A stretch of DNA of 64,000 nucleotides from assembly GCA_948567375.1 (NCBI GenBank), contig OX419760.1:44640001-44704000 (forward strand), written 5' to 3'. The translations under genes and the position numbers were made by a program. Below the pieces are notes generated by a model. It was not told the origin of the DNA. It searched no databases and was given only the letters and a program-made list of their open reading frames with translations. Position 1 is the first letter of the stretch, and every line of letters starts with the position of its first letter. This stretch comes from Lunularia cruciata. Taxonomy: Eukaryota > Streptophyta > Marchantiopsida > Lunulariales > Lunulariaceae. Shown in pieces: positions 11,701-23,112 of the stretch.

Positions 11701-14271
11701 CTTCATCATCAAGTGTAGAAAGAAAAATGATTTAATTTTTTCTCATAATGAGAAGTGAGATCTAAATTTTCACTAAAGCCCAAGAGACTAGCAAGTTGCC
11801 ATGTAGCTTGATGTTATATACTTCTAACCGAAAATACAGATTTTATTATGGACATCTCCTCAGAAGAGAGTTTATTCAAAGTAAATAGATAAAGAGTACA
11901 CAAAGGTAATATTTAATGCTCAAGAATAAGACCTATTTGACAAGGAATTGGTAAGTTTCTCTACTTAAAAAAAAAAAAATTTCTAATCGTCATATCATAA
12001 CTCGTTTGCATCTTCCCACAGTGAGTGAAGGGAGGCTGCAGCTCTTATGCTCAAGGTCCAAGAATGGCTCACACGTCAATGGATCTGACTCGTCGTTTTA
12101 CAACTTGAGCAGCAGATTGGCATAGTATCAGAGAGGGCATCACCTGTCCATGCCGTATGGAAACTCTGTCCGACTCTGCTTTGTGGTTGACATAGCTGTT
12201 TCTGTATGAGAGAGGTCGGCTTTTGTATGCGATTAGTGAGCTGAAGAACCTCAGCACAAGAGTGGTAAGTTCACTAAAAAGACACATTTTATCTCTCCAG
12301 TTCTTTCCGGGAATTATAGAGTAAAAAACTTCTTTGAGTCATGCGACCAGTACATCTACGACCTCCTACATGACTATCACGCGTTATTCATTCTTAATTT
12401 CCTTCGTGCTGTCTGTACGTCGATTCAGGGCTGCGTCTAATGGTCCAAGCTTGGCATCTGCAACTTCTTAGCATCAGACTAATAGTATACTCGATAATGC
12501 AGGTCTTCGATGCAATTCCCATCATAGACGAATCAAACTCACCATTTAACACCACGCGACCACTTAACTTCTCGTCATCAATGCACTCACTTGGTGGGTC
12601 ATGCCCTTGGTACATGTGGATCTTTGACCACTCGCCCGTGCACACAAAACATTTCGTGGACAATCATGCTGGATGAGGTTGATGGGATCTGGCTATTTCA
12701 TCCTCCATATGTTCCGTGACATGCAAATCGTCTGGGACAGTGGATGAAGTTGAGTGCAGTTGTTCAGCAATATGACAGGGGATTAACTTTGAGATCATAG
12801 AAAGTATTTTATTTTCGAAACTTGATTCATTAGTCAGTAACCCAACTTAAGTACTGTGGATGTTACGCATAATAAACCTTGCAGCAATCACCTGTACAAT
12901 ACAAGTCTACGTTGCCGTTGACCACTCCCTGCCGTTTCCTTATCTGAAATCTGATCTGGATCTAGATGATAAACACGTTTAGGATTTGAAGTATGGAACA
13001 TAATAACTTCTTGTCTGTTTACATTGATCTACACCAGAGCTCATGTCTTTAGTGTCGCTGATTCGAGAGGGTGTTTGACTCAAAATTGTGCTTTCAGCAA
13101 CTCTGATACGTTCTTGCTGACAATCCGATCTTCCTACAGCTTCCAAATAATGGACCACTATCAAATGATGAACAGTGGGAAGTTTTCTCAAGGAGGTCAT
13201 TGATAGACGACCCAATTACCAACTCCTTACTTGCCACCTTTGTTCTCCTAGTTATGGTTCCTTGATACGAATTGATACAATGATACAAATAGTACTTGGT
13301 TGTAGAAAGTGGTTAGTTCTCTAATGAGATACCACAGGAATAAAAGCAAACCATCCACTTAGTCAACTGCGTGTCTCTGGTTAAACGTTTAGAGAGAAGA
13401 CTAAGAGAAGAAAAGGACATCCGGTCTACCTTACCTTACCTCACATGTCTCCCAATGATCTCCATTTAGAAATTTCAAAGATCCTTCATCAACGCTGGAA
13501 GAAGTATTTCAGTCAGTGATTCAACAAGAAATGTTGCTCCTTACTTATAGCTCTCAGAATTGAAGGCAACTTAGAGTAAGAAACACTTGTGTTCGCTTAA
13601 CCAATTTGGTCACAATGAATATTGCTCTCCCGATTTGATTGACGTAAGGATATACATTATCCTGTCCGGGAGAATAAGCACAATTTTTAAAACAATGAAG
13701 TTCAGTATTAGCAAACTATTTGTGGCATTTCTGTGCTGCTAGTCATTCACCATCGGGGGATTCTTCATGCAGAATAAGCAGAAAAACAACACCTGCGACC
13801 AAATTATCGTACAGACAGTCAGCTTTTTACAGCATGTGGACAATATCCATAACCAATAACAGAACTCAGTGAGTTCATCCAGAGTTGCTAATCGAGTGCG
13901 GGTAGAGAAGGGCAACTTAAACATCACTTCTGCCACCTCTGATTATCGTAGTGGCGTTAGACAAAAAGGTGAAAGCAATTTAAAGCACTACCTTCAGACG
14001 ACTGCAAAATGTTCATTACTCTAAACACAGAGGTTTGGAAGCATATTCATCTCCACCTTACCCAGCCTAATTCATTGACAAAAGAACTCCATAACCGCAT
14101 GTGCGCGGTTATGGAGTTATGGACGCGGCATGTGCGGTAACGAATAGTCCTAGAGGACAATTTCTGAAGATAAAGCAAAGTTTTTACTTCTAAAGAATAC
14201 AATGTTTAGTAATTGGTACCTCCGAAGATGCTGAGAACATGTCCTGGACAATGCAATCCAGCAAGAGTAAT
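8701..14271. other. host-like intergenic DNA, no supported gene
   Basis: Base composition here is more balanced than in the repeat zones, except for an AT-rich patch at about 11200-12000 with a run of 12 A near 11968. Open frames such as 9387-9674 and 10480-10878 (plus) lack homology I recognise and have no convincing neighbouring exons. A self-complementary gctagc run lies at about 9706-9722. An unannotated gene with short exons could be hidden here; transcript data would settle that. Confidence 0.4.
14085..14118. other. perfect 14-bp hairpin downstream of the aprataxin-like gene
   Basis: The arm aactccataaccgc (14085-14098) is followed by the loop atgtgc and the exact inverted arm gcggttatggagtt (14105-14118). 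It lies about 330 bp past the stop codon of the minus-strand gene and beyond its likely polyadenylation signal. It could fold in RNA or be the remains of a tiny inverted-repeat element. Function is unknown. Confidence 0.7.
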
Positions 14272-14277
14272 TTTATT
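14272..14277 (-). promoter_or_regulatory. AATAAA polyadenylation-type signal of the aprataxin-like gene
   Basis: An exact AATAAA on the minus strand lies about 170 nt after the stop codon at 14448, a reasonable distance for a plant 3' UTR. Plant signals are loose, so this is a plausible reading and not proof. Confidence 0.4.
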
Positions 14278-14447
14278 CACTTCAAATGCTCAGGAGAAGT
14301 ATTCAGGAATAGATATACGGACTGATATTCGTGAACAGTGTCACCTCTGCTCCGATAGGAAATCGTTTTGCCTAGAAAGTTATCAGTACATTATATCTCC
14401 GAGTAAAAAAGCATGGCTCAACCAGTGACCATGTGAGAAGATTCCAT

Positions 14448-17400
14448 CTAACTACTGATTAAAGTATCAACAGTAACAAGATGAGTAGAGTTTGAAAACG
14501 GCTGCTTGCAAGTAGAGACATGAGCTTTCAAACGAGGCATGTTTGGCTGAACACTTCTACAACGATGACAGCGGAGCTCCAAATCCTGGAGCATCTTCTC
14601 TGCACTCGTACCGCAATTATCTACTCGTCCATGTGATCTAAGCTCGTGAATTATATCTAGAGAATCACGGAAGAAAGGAGTCGTGAAGGAATTCCAATGT
14701 TTCTTATTCTTCAAGCACGAAGACTCGAAGTCTTGGCTGACGACATGCAAATGCAGCTGCCTCATCGAAGGAACCTGGCCACAACAACAGAAGGTAACCG
14801 TAAGAAGCGGTTTGATTCTTGATATCAGAGGCTCCTGTATGGCCAGTGGTCGCGGATGCGAGTAAGAATTAAATCTGCTAGTCTACCTTCTAGGTCCAAT
14901 TTAGGAGTTACCTCAGTTGCAAGATAAGGCAGAAGTTGAAGTGACTCAAACTTTACGTGAAAGAACTAATGTGCTTAGACTCAGAACCGTAGAAAGCATA
15001 GGTTGATTGGCAATATTTTGGAAGGAGATGAATCTAGCTTTCCTGCTCTTTTGCAGCATGTTTCCTGACCGTCTGTACAAATGAAAGACCATCACGTAGT
15101 TGAAGCATATGCCTGATTAGATGTGACTTGAATGACAATCATTATCTATGTGCATCTAATACAAGTAGAGGTTCGTTCAAAACAGAAACAAAGTGTACTG
15201 AAACCCATCAAAATTTGGCAAAAAGAGAGCCAATGATAAACCTTCGACAGGGAAGCCCATCTTGAAATAGCCCTGACACTACGAGACGCGTAAGTGAAAT
15301 TTACCGAATGGTAGCCGATCCTAAAGACAAGTGACGAATCATCCTTGATTAATGAAGCTGCCCATGTATGCCCAATAATGTGCATTTTCTCTAGCAGGGG
15401 AAGATGCTCCTGTCGGGCATCTTCCAAGCTATCAAGACCCTGCCTCCGAGTAACGACAAGTACGTGTTTTTTTGCCTGCATAACCAAATCAAAAACCTGT
15501 CATTAGGCAAATGTGTTCAGATGGGACTCCTTAAAATATCTACTGACTGCTGTATGTTTTACAACTAAAAGACAAAGTGAACAACACTCTCAAGTGTTCC
15601 ACTTCTCTTTTGCAGCCAGTATTTGCGACACCTAAACTAGTGTCCAATTAAGCAAGAGCACCAACTTATAAGTCGACTGATGGTATACCTTGGGATAAAG
15701 ATCGCGGACAACAACCGCATCATCCAAAATTTGTAAAGTTGCGCTGTCGTGCTCATTAGGATTAAGAGCAAGCTCATAGAGTGCAAGTGCCCAGCTACCC
15801 CATTTCTTCTCAACTCTCTTTCTGCCTTGCTGATTGATGGCTTGTACGTGTGCACCGGCATTATTTCTCAGCACAGAACCTCCAGGATCGGTCGATCCAT
15901 TGGATATAGGGCTGCCTTGAGGAGGCAACTTTGACTGTCCATATGATTGCGGCGTACCGTGGGACTGTGCGCCTTCGATATGAGTTTCACCCGAGCATGA
16001 TACACCATCTTCAACAACTCTTACCTTTTCTCCTTTCTCTCTTTTGGAAGTCAAATCCCCCACGTCGCCCTTCCGCTTTGATGCTGACATGAGAACTTGA
16101 AAGGCATTCAGTTTTGGCTTCTCGTTCTTCATACTCCCTGTATCATCTCTGCTCTCCTCTGGGTTTTTCAATATATGCTTTGTTTGAGAAACTGAGACAA
16201 AGTTTTGAAACAAATTTGCATAACTGCTTTTCAAAATTTTGCACCCCTTGACATAATCACCTCCAAGGCAGTTTGGCCTCTGAGGATTCATATTTGGCCC
16301 CAGAACGTGGATCACATGTGTGACTCCTTCCTCTTTATGCAAAGGGGAGGATGCGGACACTGGAACAACAATCGAAGTTCCGGGAAGGAGAGTCGTGGCA
16401 ACCTTCTTTGTGGCCTGCTCTAGTTCAGGACCTGCCGCTCTGTAAATTGCAGCATTCACTCCTCCGCCCCCAGGTTTCAACCTCCTGCATAAAAAAGATC
16501 TCCACTCTCAGTTGTACTCAGCTAAGGTAAATACTTGGAAAAGAATGCAAGGGAGAACTTGGATTGCGGACCACTAAAAGGTAGAAGATTGATTGGTCAG
16601 ATCAGATAGTAGTCAGATAATCAGATAGTGGAGGTTAATTTGTTACTCTCTACGTTAAAAAAGCATCCGGACAACATCTGAACAACCAGTACATTAACAG
16701 TGTGAAGTAAGCTCTCGGGTATGAGGTTAGTAACCGAGGCTATTCATTCTCGGTGTTAGATTGGGGAATACAACAAGTAAGATGCATCCTATTGCTCCCT
16801 ATTTGTATTTGACGTTGACCTTCTCAATAATACCATGAGAGGATTCTTATCTCCAGATACTGAAGGCAAAGTTGATGAAAATCAAGCCGTTATCTATGCT
16901 CTATAAACAAACAAAAAAGACCTTGAATTCCAGATTCTGCTGCGGCGCTCTTATCAGTGACAATCCAACATATTTGAGAAATGGGAGCAGAAGTCGTTCG
17001 AAGAACGGAGGACCCTGAACCCACTAAGATTGAACCGAGCACGTGCATATGAACTCCATAGGAAACGCATGCATGACCGTATGCAAATCGAGATGAATTC
17101 AATCTAAGGAAATGGAATGTAAGTGGACCTAACATTACAAAGACAAGCAGAAGTAAGGACGTAACTAATACATTTCATAAGTAGCACCTGCAGAGAACTA
17201 GTATACATGATGGAGTAAGAACCAAAGACACAACAGATTAAGCATCTGATATTGGAAGCAGGGGAAGACCGTCAAACAGAGAAACATCGAGCAAGGAGCA
17301 AAAGACAGAGCTTTAGTTTGAGGATGGGTGGAGTGGAGCGAAGTGGTGGAGGAGTGGATGGTGTCTTGGCTGTGTCGGAGGGGAAGCGTGAGAGGACTGG

Positions 17401-20400
17401 GTCATGTATATCGCAGCATGCTCTATGAAAGCATGAGTTCCGAAACACTAAACACTTAAAGAAGCTGACAGGCGGTCATACTAAGCCTTCACGAAAGCAC
17501 TCACGACTTTATCAGTGCCTAACGCAGTGCCGAAGTAGCTGGGCGAATGCCAGTACCCCTCGTACCGATTTCTTCAAAAGCTCATGAGTGCCAAGGCAAA
17601 CTCGGTTGCTTCCAACAGTGCCGCTCAAAAATGGAATAAGAAGTAAGGAAACGCTGGAAGTTATGCAGAACCAGCAAGGCCATGTAGGAGCATCTGTAGA
17701 GCCGAAACAAAAAAATGGCTACCTGGAAGTAATATGGAAGAAAGAAAATGCAGAATAGAAACCATGCACAAGGAAAAGATACAGAATAGGAAGCAAGAGC
17801 AAGGAAAGAATTCGACACGCACCTTGGTAACACCTGAAAGAAAACATCGACTAGTAGAGAAGCAAACAGAGCAGAATTGCAAAATGCCAACGAGAAAAAT
17901 AGCATGAGCGAGAGAGATAGATGCAGAGGAAAAAGATCGTGAAGAGTAAGAAGAGGTGAGAAATAGCATTAGAGGAGTGTTCGGCAGAGGGGCTGTAAAA
18001 CCGAGTAGGTCCCATGCAGGTCAACAGCAAGCATCCTTACTATACCAAATACAGAATATGTCTTATATGCAACAAACTTCCATATTAGACTAATAGTGAG
18101 AGTTTCGAGGGCTGTGTGTGTAATTAATGGCGGGCTCGGACAGGACAATTCAACATATTACGTACTGAAATACAGAACCATTTGTCAACAACCCGGTTCC
18201 ATACCCACGTCTGACAGGACTGACTCTGACTCTGACATATGATGGTAACCCAGTAAAGATCGTCATCAATACCAGTGACAAAGAGAGGTAAGCATGCGTA
18301 AGTCTGCATACAGGGGTTAGCATGACGTTTGTGATGCAGAAGTACCTACAGTACATTGTGAGTGCGAGCAAGCGTAACCTTGAGAGAGAAGCGTGACAGC
18401 ATGAGGATTTTAGTTCATAGGACATGAACTGCCCGAGTCTCAAGAAGTAAGACACTCCCCGGGGCGAGTGTATGAGGACTAAGATTAACCCTGCATGCTC
18501 TATATCAGCATGAGGCTGTCAACACTACAAAACACAATAAGAAGCAGTCTTTTCATAGTAAGTCTGCAAGATAACACCTAGACTTCGTCAGTGCCCTGCC
18601 GGGACAATCCAACATAGCATTAAGCACACTGGACCCTTAGGATTCACAAACACCCGGACCTTTCGAAAGTGAAGAGAGCGCTGGAAACGTACCAGTTACT
18701 AGCGTTGGCTATGACGTTGCACTGGGGTCCCCCTGATGATAACATTTTCGTAATGTCACCAGCAAAGATCATGAACCTGTTGGTATCAAGTCCCTTCTCA
18801 GATGCCTTTCGTCGCACTAATGACAGCATGTGAGAGTTCGAACTTAAGTCTACCAGCACAAGGCTCAGCCCAGAATTTTGGGTATTTGATAGAAACTCTG
18901 AGACAGCCTCTATAAGCACGGTAGATGCTTTCTCATGGTCAAACTGGAAATCTGCAGTAGAGATTGAAGGGAATGCCAGCATTTTGGCCCCTTGATTTTG
19001 GGGTTCACTGAGCTTCATATTTACAGATTTTCCTAAAGTAGCTCTCTCTAAAGATTGACCTTCTGAGATTTGCTGCTTCTCGACAGGTTGTACACCTGCT
19101 CGGTCCTCTTTTCTTCCAGTAAAAGCTGAACTATGAGTCGAAAAAATATTATTCCTGCTATGCTGGTTGCCTCCCGCTTCCTCCAGAGGTATGCTTTCCT
19201 GCTTGCTTGTGGAACCATATATTCCTGGTTCAAGAAGCTTTGAAGAGTCTAGAACTTTGTAATCTTGGATTACTTTCTCCACATCTAAATCCGTTCTGCA
19301 AAAGCTTATACGGACAAACCCCTCGTTGAGATTCGGTAACTGTCGGCTACGAAAAATCCGGTTGATCACTGGTCCAGCATTTCCAGCATGCAGTCCACCC
19401 TCGTGAGCCACGCGACGTGAAGCGCGTTGAATGCACAAGCTTGCAGGCAAATTTAAAACTACCGCGTGGCAATCGACTTTCAGACGAGCTGCCAACTGTG
19501 TAAAATCTTGCCGTTGTTTCTTGTCTATATTACAACGATCGATTACAACACTTTGTTTCCTACGAAACGCCGATTCCGCCTGTTTTAAACATTGCTTCCT
19601 CGTTCCTCGCTTTCCTTTCGCTATAGTATCCTGCAGAGAAAGGAAAGCATTCGCTGGCTCACAATTAGTTGTACAAAGCCTAGTCACCCGTATTGCGAAA
19701 ATTTAACAGCATTTCACTTTAAGTTGCTCCAACGTGACCGGTTTCTGACTCTACCATTGATGACCTATTTGATTGTAAATCATTATCACCAACCATGTGT
19801 ACCGTACTGCATTGTCAAGAGGGAGAACATCTGGACCTGACAAATTCGAGTCCATTGTTGTGCGGCGCCAGACATAAGCTTGGAACAAAAGGTGCTTTTC
19901 CCACTACCCGGCACTCCAATCAGTACCAGAAGCACGCTCACGCTTTGATCACTTCCATTTCTGGTTTGATCAGCATCTGATGAAGATGCAGGTGGATCAT
20001 GCAAAATGTCCTCAGACTCCGAATTCTCTTGTAGTTCGCCGTCATAGTCATCAATCTCCCACTCTCCTTCAACTAAGCCATCAGTCTCATCAGGTAACTG
20101 TGAAAACGGAGCATTACTCCGTTTTTCCTTTGGACAGTTTGTCTCATATTCTCGGCCTTCGATCAGCCTGTCTGTGATAATAAACACAATTTTATTACGC
20201 AAATCAAGTTCACATTCTGTTATCAGGGCCGATTTCTTCAAGAATTGAAAAAGCTAATGAGTTTGATTTTCAGTGCAGGCAATTTCAACGAGCTCGATCT
20301 GACGCATAGCAAATTATCTTGAACTAGGTGAGATACAAATATGAGATCATAAACAAGTAGTGTAGAAAACAAGACATATCCTTCTGGTATCATCGTCTGC

Positions 20401-20631
20401 TCTAATTCCCAAAACCGAAATCCCGGGAAAGCTAGGTAATCAGCCTCGAAGCCCCAGAAATCTCCTGCCTCACGTTTCCTCACCAGCAGGTAACTTACTG
20501 GAGGAATTTGAGACCTCTTCAGTCGTCAACTCGGCGGGAGAAGGATGCCAGAAGTGAAGGAGATGGTCCCCATTCTTCCTATAACAATTTGCTCCGTATT
20601 TACACATCGGCACAACCCCCACGTTCGCCAT
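14448..20631 (-). CDS. aprataxin-like DNA-repair protein: PBZ finger, P-loop kinase-like, macro, HIT and C2HC finger domains
   Basis: Six exons on the minus strand: 20631-20499, 20216-19837, 19630-18693, 16484-15689, 15475-15305, 14774-14448. All introns are GT-AG, phases agree, and the total is 2745 nt (914 residues plus stop). Residues 10-30 form a PBZ poly(ADP-ribose)-binding finger (C10, C16, H23, H29; spacing C-x5-C-x6-H-x5-H). An acidic linker leads to a Walker A motif GVPGSGKST (145-153) and a VVIDRCN motif (about 199-205) of a polynucleotide-kinase-like P-loop domain. A macro domain follows (about 400-570, with NASNW and RLKPGGGGVNAA). After a low-complexity linker comes the aprataxin HIT domain (about 712-860); its motif is QLHLHVV with H814 as predicted catalytic histidine, and the first His is Gln, as in plant homologues. 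The C-terminal finger uses C875, C878, H891 and C895. Arabidopsis At5g01310 (named bHLH140) has the kinase-macro-HIT-finger order. Aprataxin removes AMP from abortive DNA ligation ends, in the nucleus. The PBZ exon is the least certain part; without it no ATG opens exon 2. Confidence 0.92.
16485..18692 (-). other. 2.2-kb intron inside the macro-domain coding region
   Basis: The donor GTACGT follows the codon start for W484, and the acceptor TTTATGCAG precedes RLKPGGGG. The intron is about 2.2 kb, against 169-530 bp for the other introns I modelled beyond the 5' one (282 bp). It holds two weakly similar stretches (about 17380-17550 and 18465-18615) that share GCATGCTCTAT, AGCATGAG and TCAGTGCC, suggesting an old internal duplication. 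Open frames at 17582-17969 are side products of a purine-rich strand. Confidence 0.8.
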
Positions 20632-21240
20632 CCGGAACTATTCCACCTCTGAATTTGCACCGGACGCGCATACCTGCCCTATGATCTCACTTCACAATAC
20701 TGCGGCTGAGTTGCAAATCGACACAGATTCTCATACAGACAGAACACAATAAACAAAATAAATTTCCGCTGAACCAAAGCTATCCACACAATTTTCGGGA
20801 TCAATCAAAGCCGTGTGATGCGCACACAGATACTTTGTCGACTGAAACTCTTCGCATCAGTGTAAGAAGCATTGAACATCAGATGGGTACGAGAGATTCT
20901 AGAGTGATGACTCCGAGCAGAGCACACTGGCTGGGTACGGGCGGAGGAGTAACTAGAACAATACCGTACTCTGATAATAACTATAACACGTACCGTCACT
21001 CTTTCCATTCTGTACATGAACATGGATTTAAGCAAGAGCTACTTAAAAACCATTCACTCTTCCCTAAATCTGTGCTATAATTGCCTCATTATTACATAAA
21101 TCGAATCCGTTAATGAACTTCTATACACATTTGAACGGGTAAAATAGTCATGAAATGCTTTCGCAATACGATGATGCATGAAGATTTGATTACACTATTT
21201 ATAATCTGCAAGACAGATTACATATTGAGATTATATTATT
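20632..21240. other. 5' region of the aprataxin-like gene and intergenic DNA
   Basis: This is the likely promoter side of the minus-strand gene. I see no clear TATA box or other element that I would defend. The plus-strand frame at 20835-21080 has no recognisable domain. Sequence turns AT-rich after about 21080. Confidence 0.35.
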
Positions 21241-21251
21241 GAGATTACATA

Positions 21252-21436
21252 TTAAGCATATAAGTGACTATGTAATTCTGTTTGACATGTTGTACTTAAA
21301 GGCAAATTGAAACAATGAAATATAAAGACAAGAAGACGCCGATTACATATTGAGATTAAGCATATGAGCGACTATGTAATTCTGTTTGACATGTTGTCCT
21401 TAAACATAAATTGAAACAATGAAATATAAAGACAAG
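21252..21436. repeat. tandem duplication, period 104 bp
   Basis: Copies begin ttaagcatat at 21252 and 21356. They share the phrases gactatgtaattctgtttga and aattgaaacaatgaaatata. A second local repeat follows at about 21480-21620, in which atgaaatgtaaactagaca and gaatcaaaagtctaaa recur. No coding content. Confidence 0.85.
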
Positions 21437-21662
21437 AATACACGAAAAGAGTCATCAGGCTGATAACACAATACAATTCATATGAAATGTAAACTAGACA
21501 AAGAATCAAAAGTCTAAAGATACATTACATATTACATGAAATGTGGCGGAAAACACATTACAAATCACATGAAATGTAAACTAGACAGAGAATCAAAAGT
21601 CTAAAAACAAATTACATGAAATGTGAGCCTAGGCAAGAGCCTAGTGCATCTGACCAATCTAT

Positions 21663-22240
21663 AATAAATTGCTCCAATGATGTAGACTAATCTCGGTTAT
21701 ATACTACTCTAACCACAAAAATATAATTTATAGGAGAGTTGAGAGATCACTACAACTAATTTGAAGTACAACTAATTTGATGTTTAATTCTGATCTATTG
21801 GTAACAAGTGCACTCAACAAAGACATGATGCTTTATGAGTTGGCTTATCTCTCACTCAAGATGAGCATCGGATGGCTACTATGGTAGCATACCATGGTCT
21901 AAGAAAGCAAAGAACCCCAACTCCATCATACTCCTCCAAGACTAACACTCCAAGATTCCAATAAATTGCTCCAATGATGTAGACTAATCTTGGTTACACA
22001 CTTCTCTAACACAAAAATATAATTTATAGGAAAGTTGAGAAATCACTATAACTAATTTGATGTTTAACTTTGATCTATTGGTAACAAGTGCACTCAACAA
22101 AGACATGATGCTCTATGAGTTGGCTTATCTCTCACTCAGGATGAACATCTAATGGCTACTATGATAACTTACCATGGTCTAAGAAAGCAAAGAACCCCAA
22201 CTCAATCATACTCCTCCAAGACTAACACTCCAAGACTCAA
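21663..22240. repeat. tandem duplication, period 297 bp, overlapping an LTR-like repeat
   Basis: Both copies (starts 21663 and 21960) open with aataaattgctccaatgatg. Both run through aacaagtgcactcaacaaag into the start of the 687-bp LTR-like repeat described next, ending near caagact. Copy 1 stops inside the LTR-like part; copy 2 continues into the full-length copy. So the duplication postdates the insertion of that repeat. Confidence 0.85.
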
Positions 22241-22802
22241 ACCATTGTTCACTAGAGAACTCAATGAGAGAGAGATAATTACAAATGAAAGGATGATGAG
22301 TACTTCCTCACCCCTAGTTTATATACTTGTGAAATAGTTACGCACCAAAATTACTAATTATTGGAGTAACTCAAGTTAATAGGCTAAAAGTCAAATAAAA
22401 TCAAAAAGCTAAAGGAATATCCATGTTTATAGACATATTCTACTAAGCATGTGATCTTATCTTGACACAACCACTAAGGTAAGGATTCCTTCACATGGAC
22501 TATCCTTGGACTATAGAAGAATCCAAAACAAAAAGGCTTACGGGCCCAAGAGTTCTCAAGTCTTTCCTCAAAGTCAAACACCTAGGAATAATACCAAGTC
22601 AACACACTAGAATCCAAAATAGTGGTGTTTATCTTTTCCACTTCCTCTAAAGTCCCCACTATTTTAGCTATAACTAACTTTAGCTAATCATGACTAATGT
22701 AGAACCATCCTTTATCTCTATATAAATAATATTTCTCAAGTATTTGTAATACTAAGCTAAATATCACATAACCACCACACACATGCACAAATGAGTGTTA
22801 CA
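22116..22802 (-). repeat. 687-bp LTR-like repeat, copy A
   Basis: Read on the minus strand it begins TGTAACACTCATTTGTGCAT and ends with GAGAGATAAGCCAACTCA, giving TG...CA ends typical of LTRs. Two other copies of almost the same length occur at 28828-29513 (same strand) and 54300-54987 (opposite strand). No internal retroelement domains adjoin it, so it is best read as a solo LTR or a short non-coding element. No clean target duplication is visible. Confidence 0.75.
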
Positions 22803-23112
22803 ACTCATCCTCAACTTTGCTCATAATACACAATATACAAAGTCGTGTAGAGTGCTCTATCCACTACTTATGTCCTTGTTCTACTTCTAGTCTATGAGAG
22901 CTAGTTCTATATTGAGCAATAACATGTCTAAGTGAAGTAGAAATCCTAGCAAAGAGATAATCTTGCTCGCAATACACCAATGTAGGATTTACGATCTGCT
23001 AATAGAACATTATCTTAGTATTTGGTTTTTGCCATAAGCGATGTAAGAATTGCTCCTTGATCACCTCTCATAGTGCAATAAGCTCCAATCTCCAATTTTG
23101 CTTAGAAACATT
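22803..23112. other. AT-rich spacer
   Basis: No coding signal and no repeat boundary that I can define. It may be the 3' untranslated end of the LINE relic that follows on the minus strand. Confidence 0.35.

Noticed and set aside
17582-17969. Two overlapping Phe/Ser/Leu-rich open frames of 102 and 107 codons on the minus strand
   Set aside because: They lie inside the 2.2-kb intron of the aprataxin-like gene, overlap each other in different frames, and reflect a purine-rich opposite strand. No domain is recognisable.
20238-20483. Open frame in intron 1 with an aromatic-rich segment (FPGFRFWELEQ), briefly considered as an HPF1-like domain after the PBZ finger
   Set aside because: The strong GTAAGT donor at 20498 and the phase-matched acceptor at 20217 remove it, and the likeness to HPF1 is too weak.
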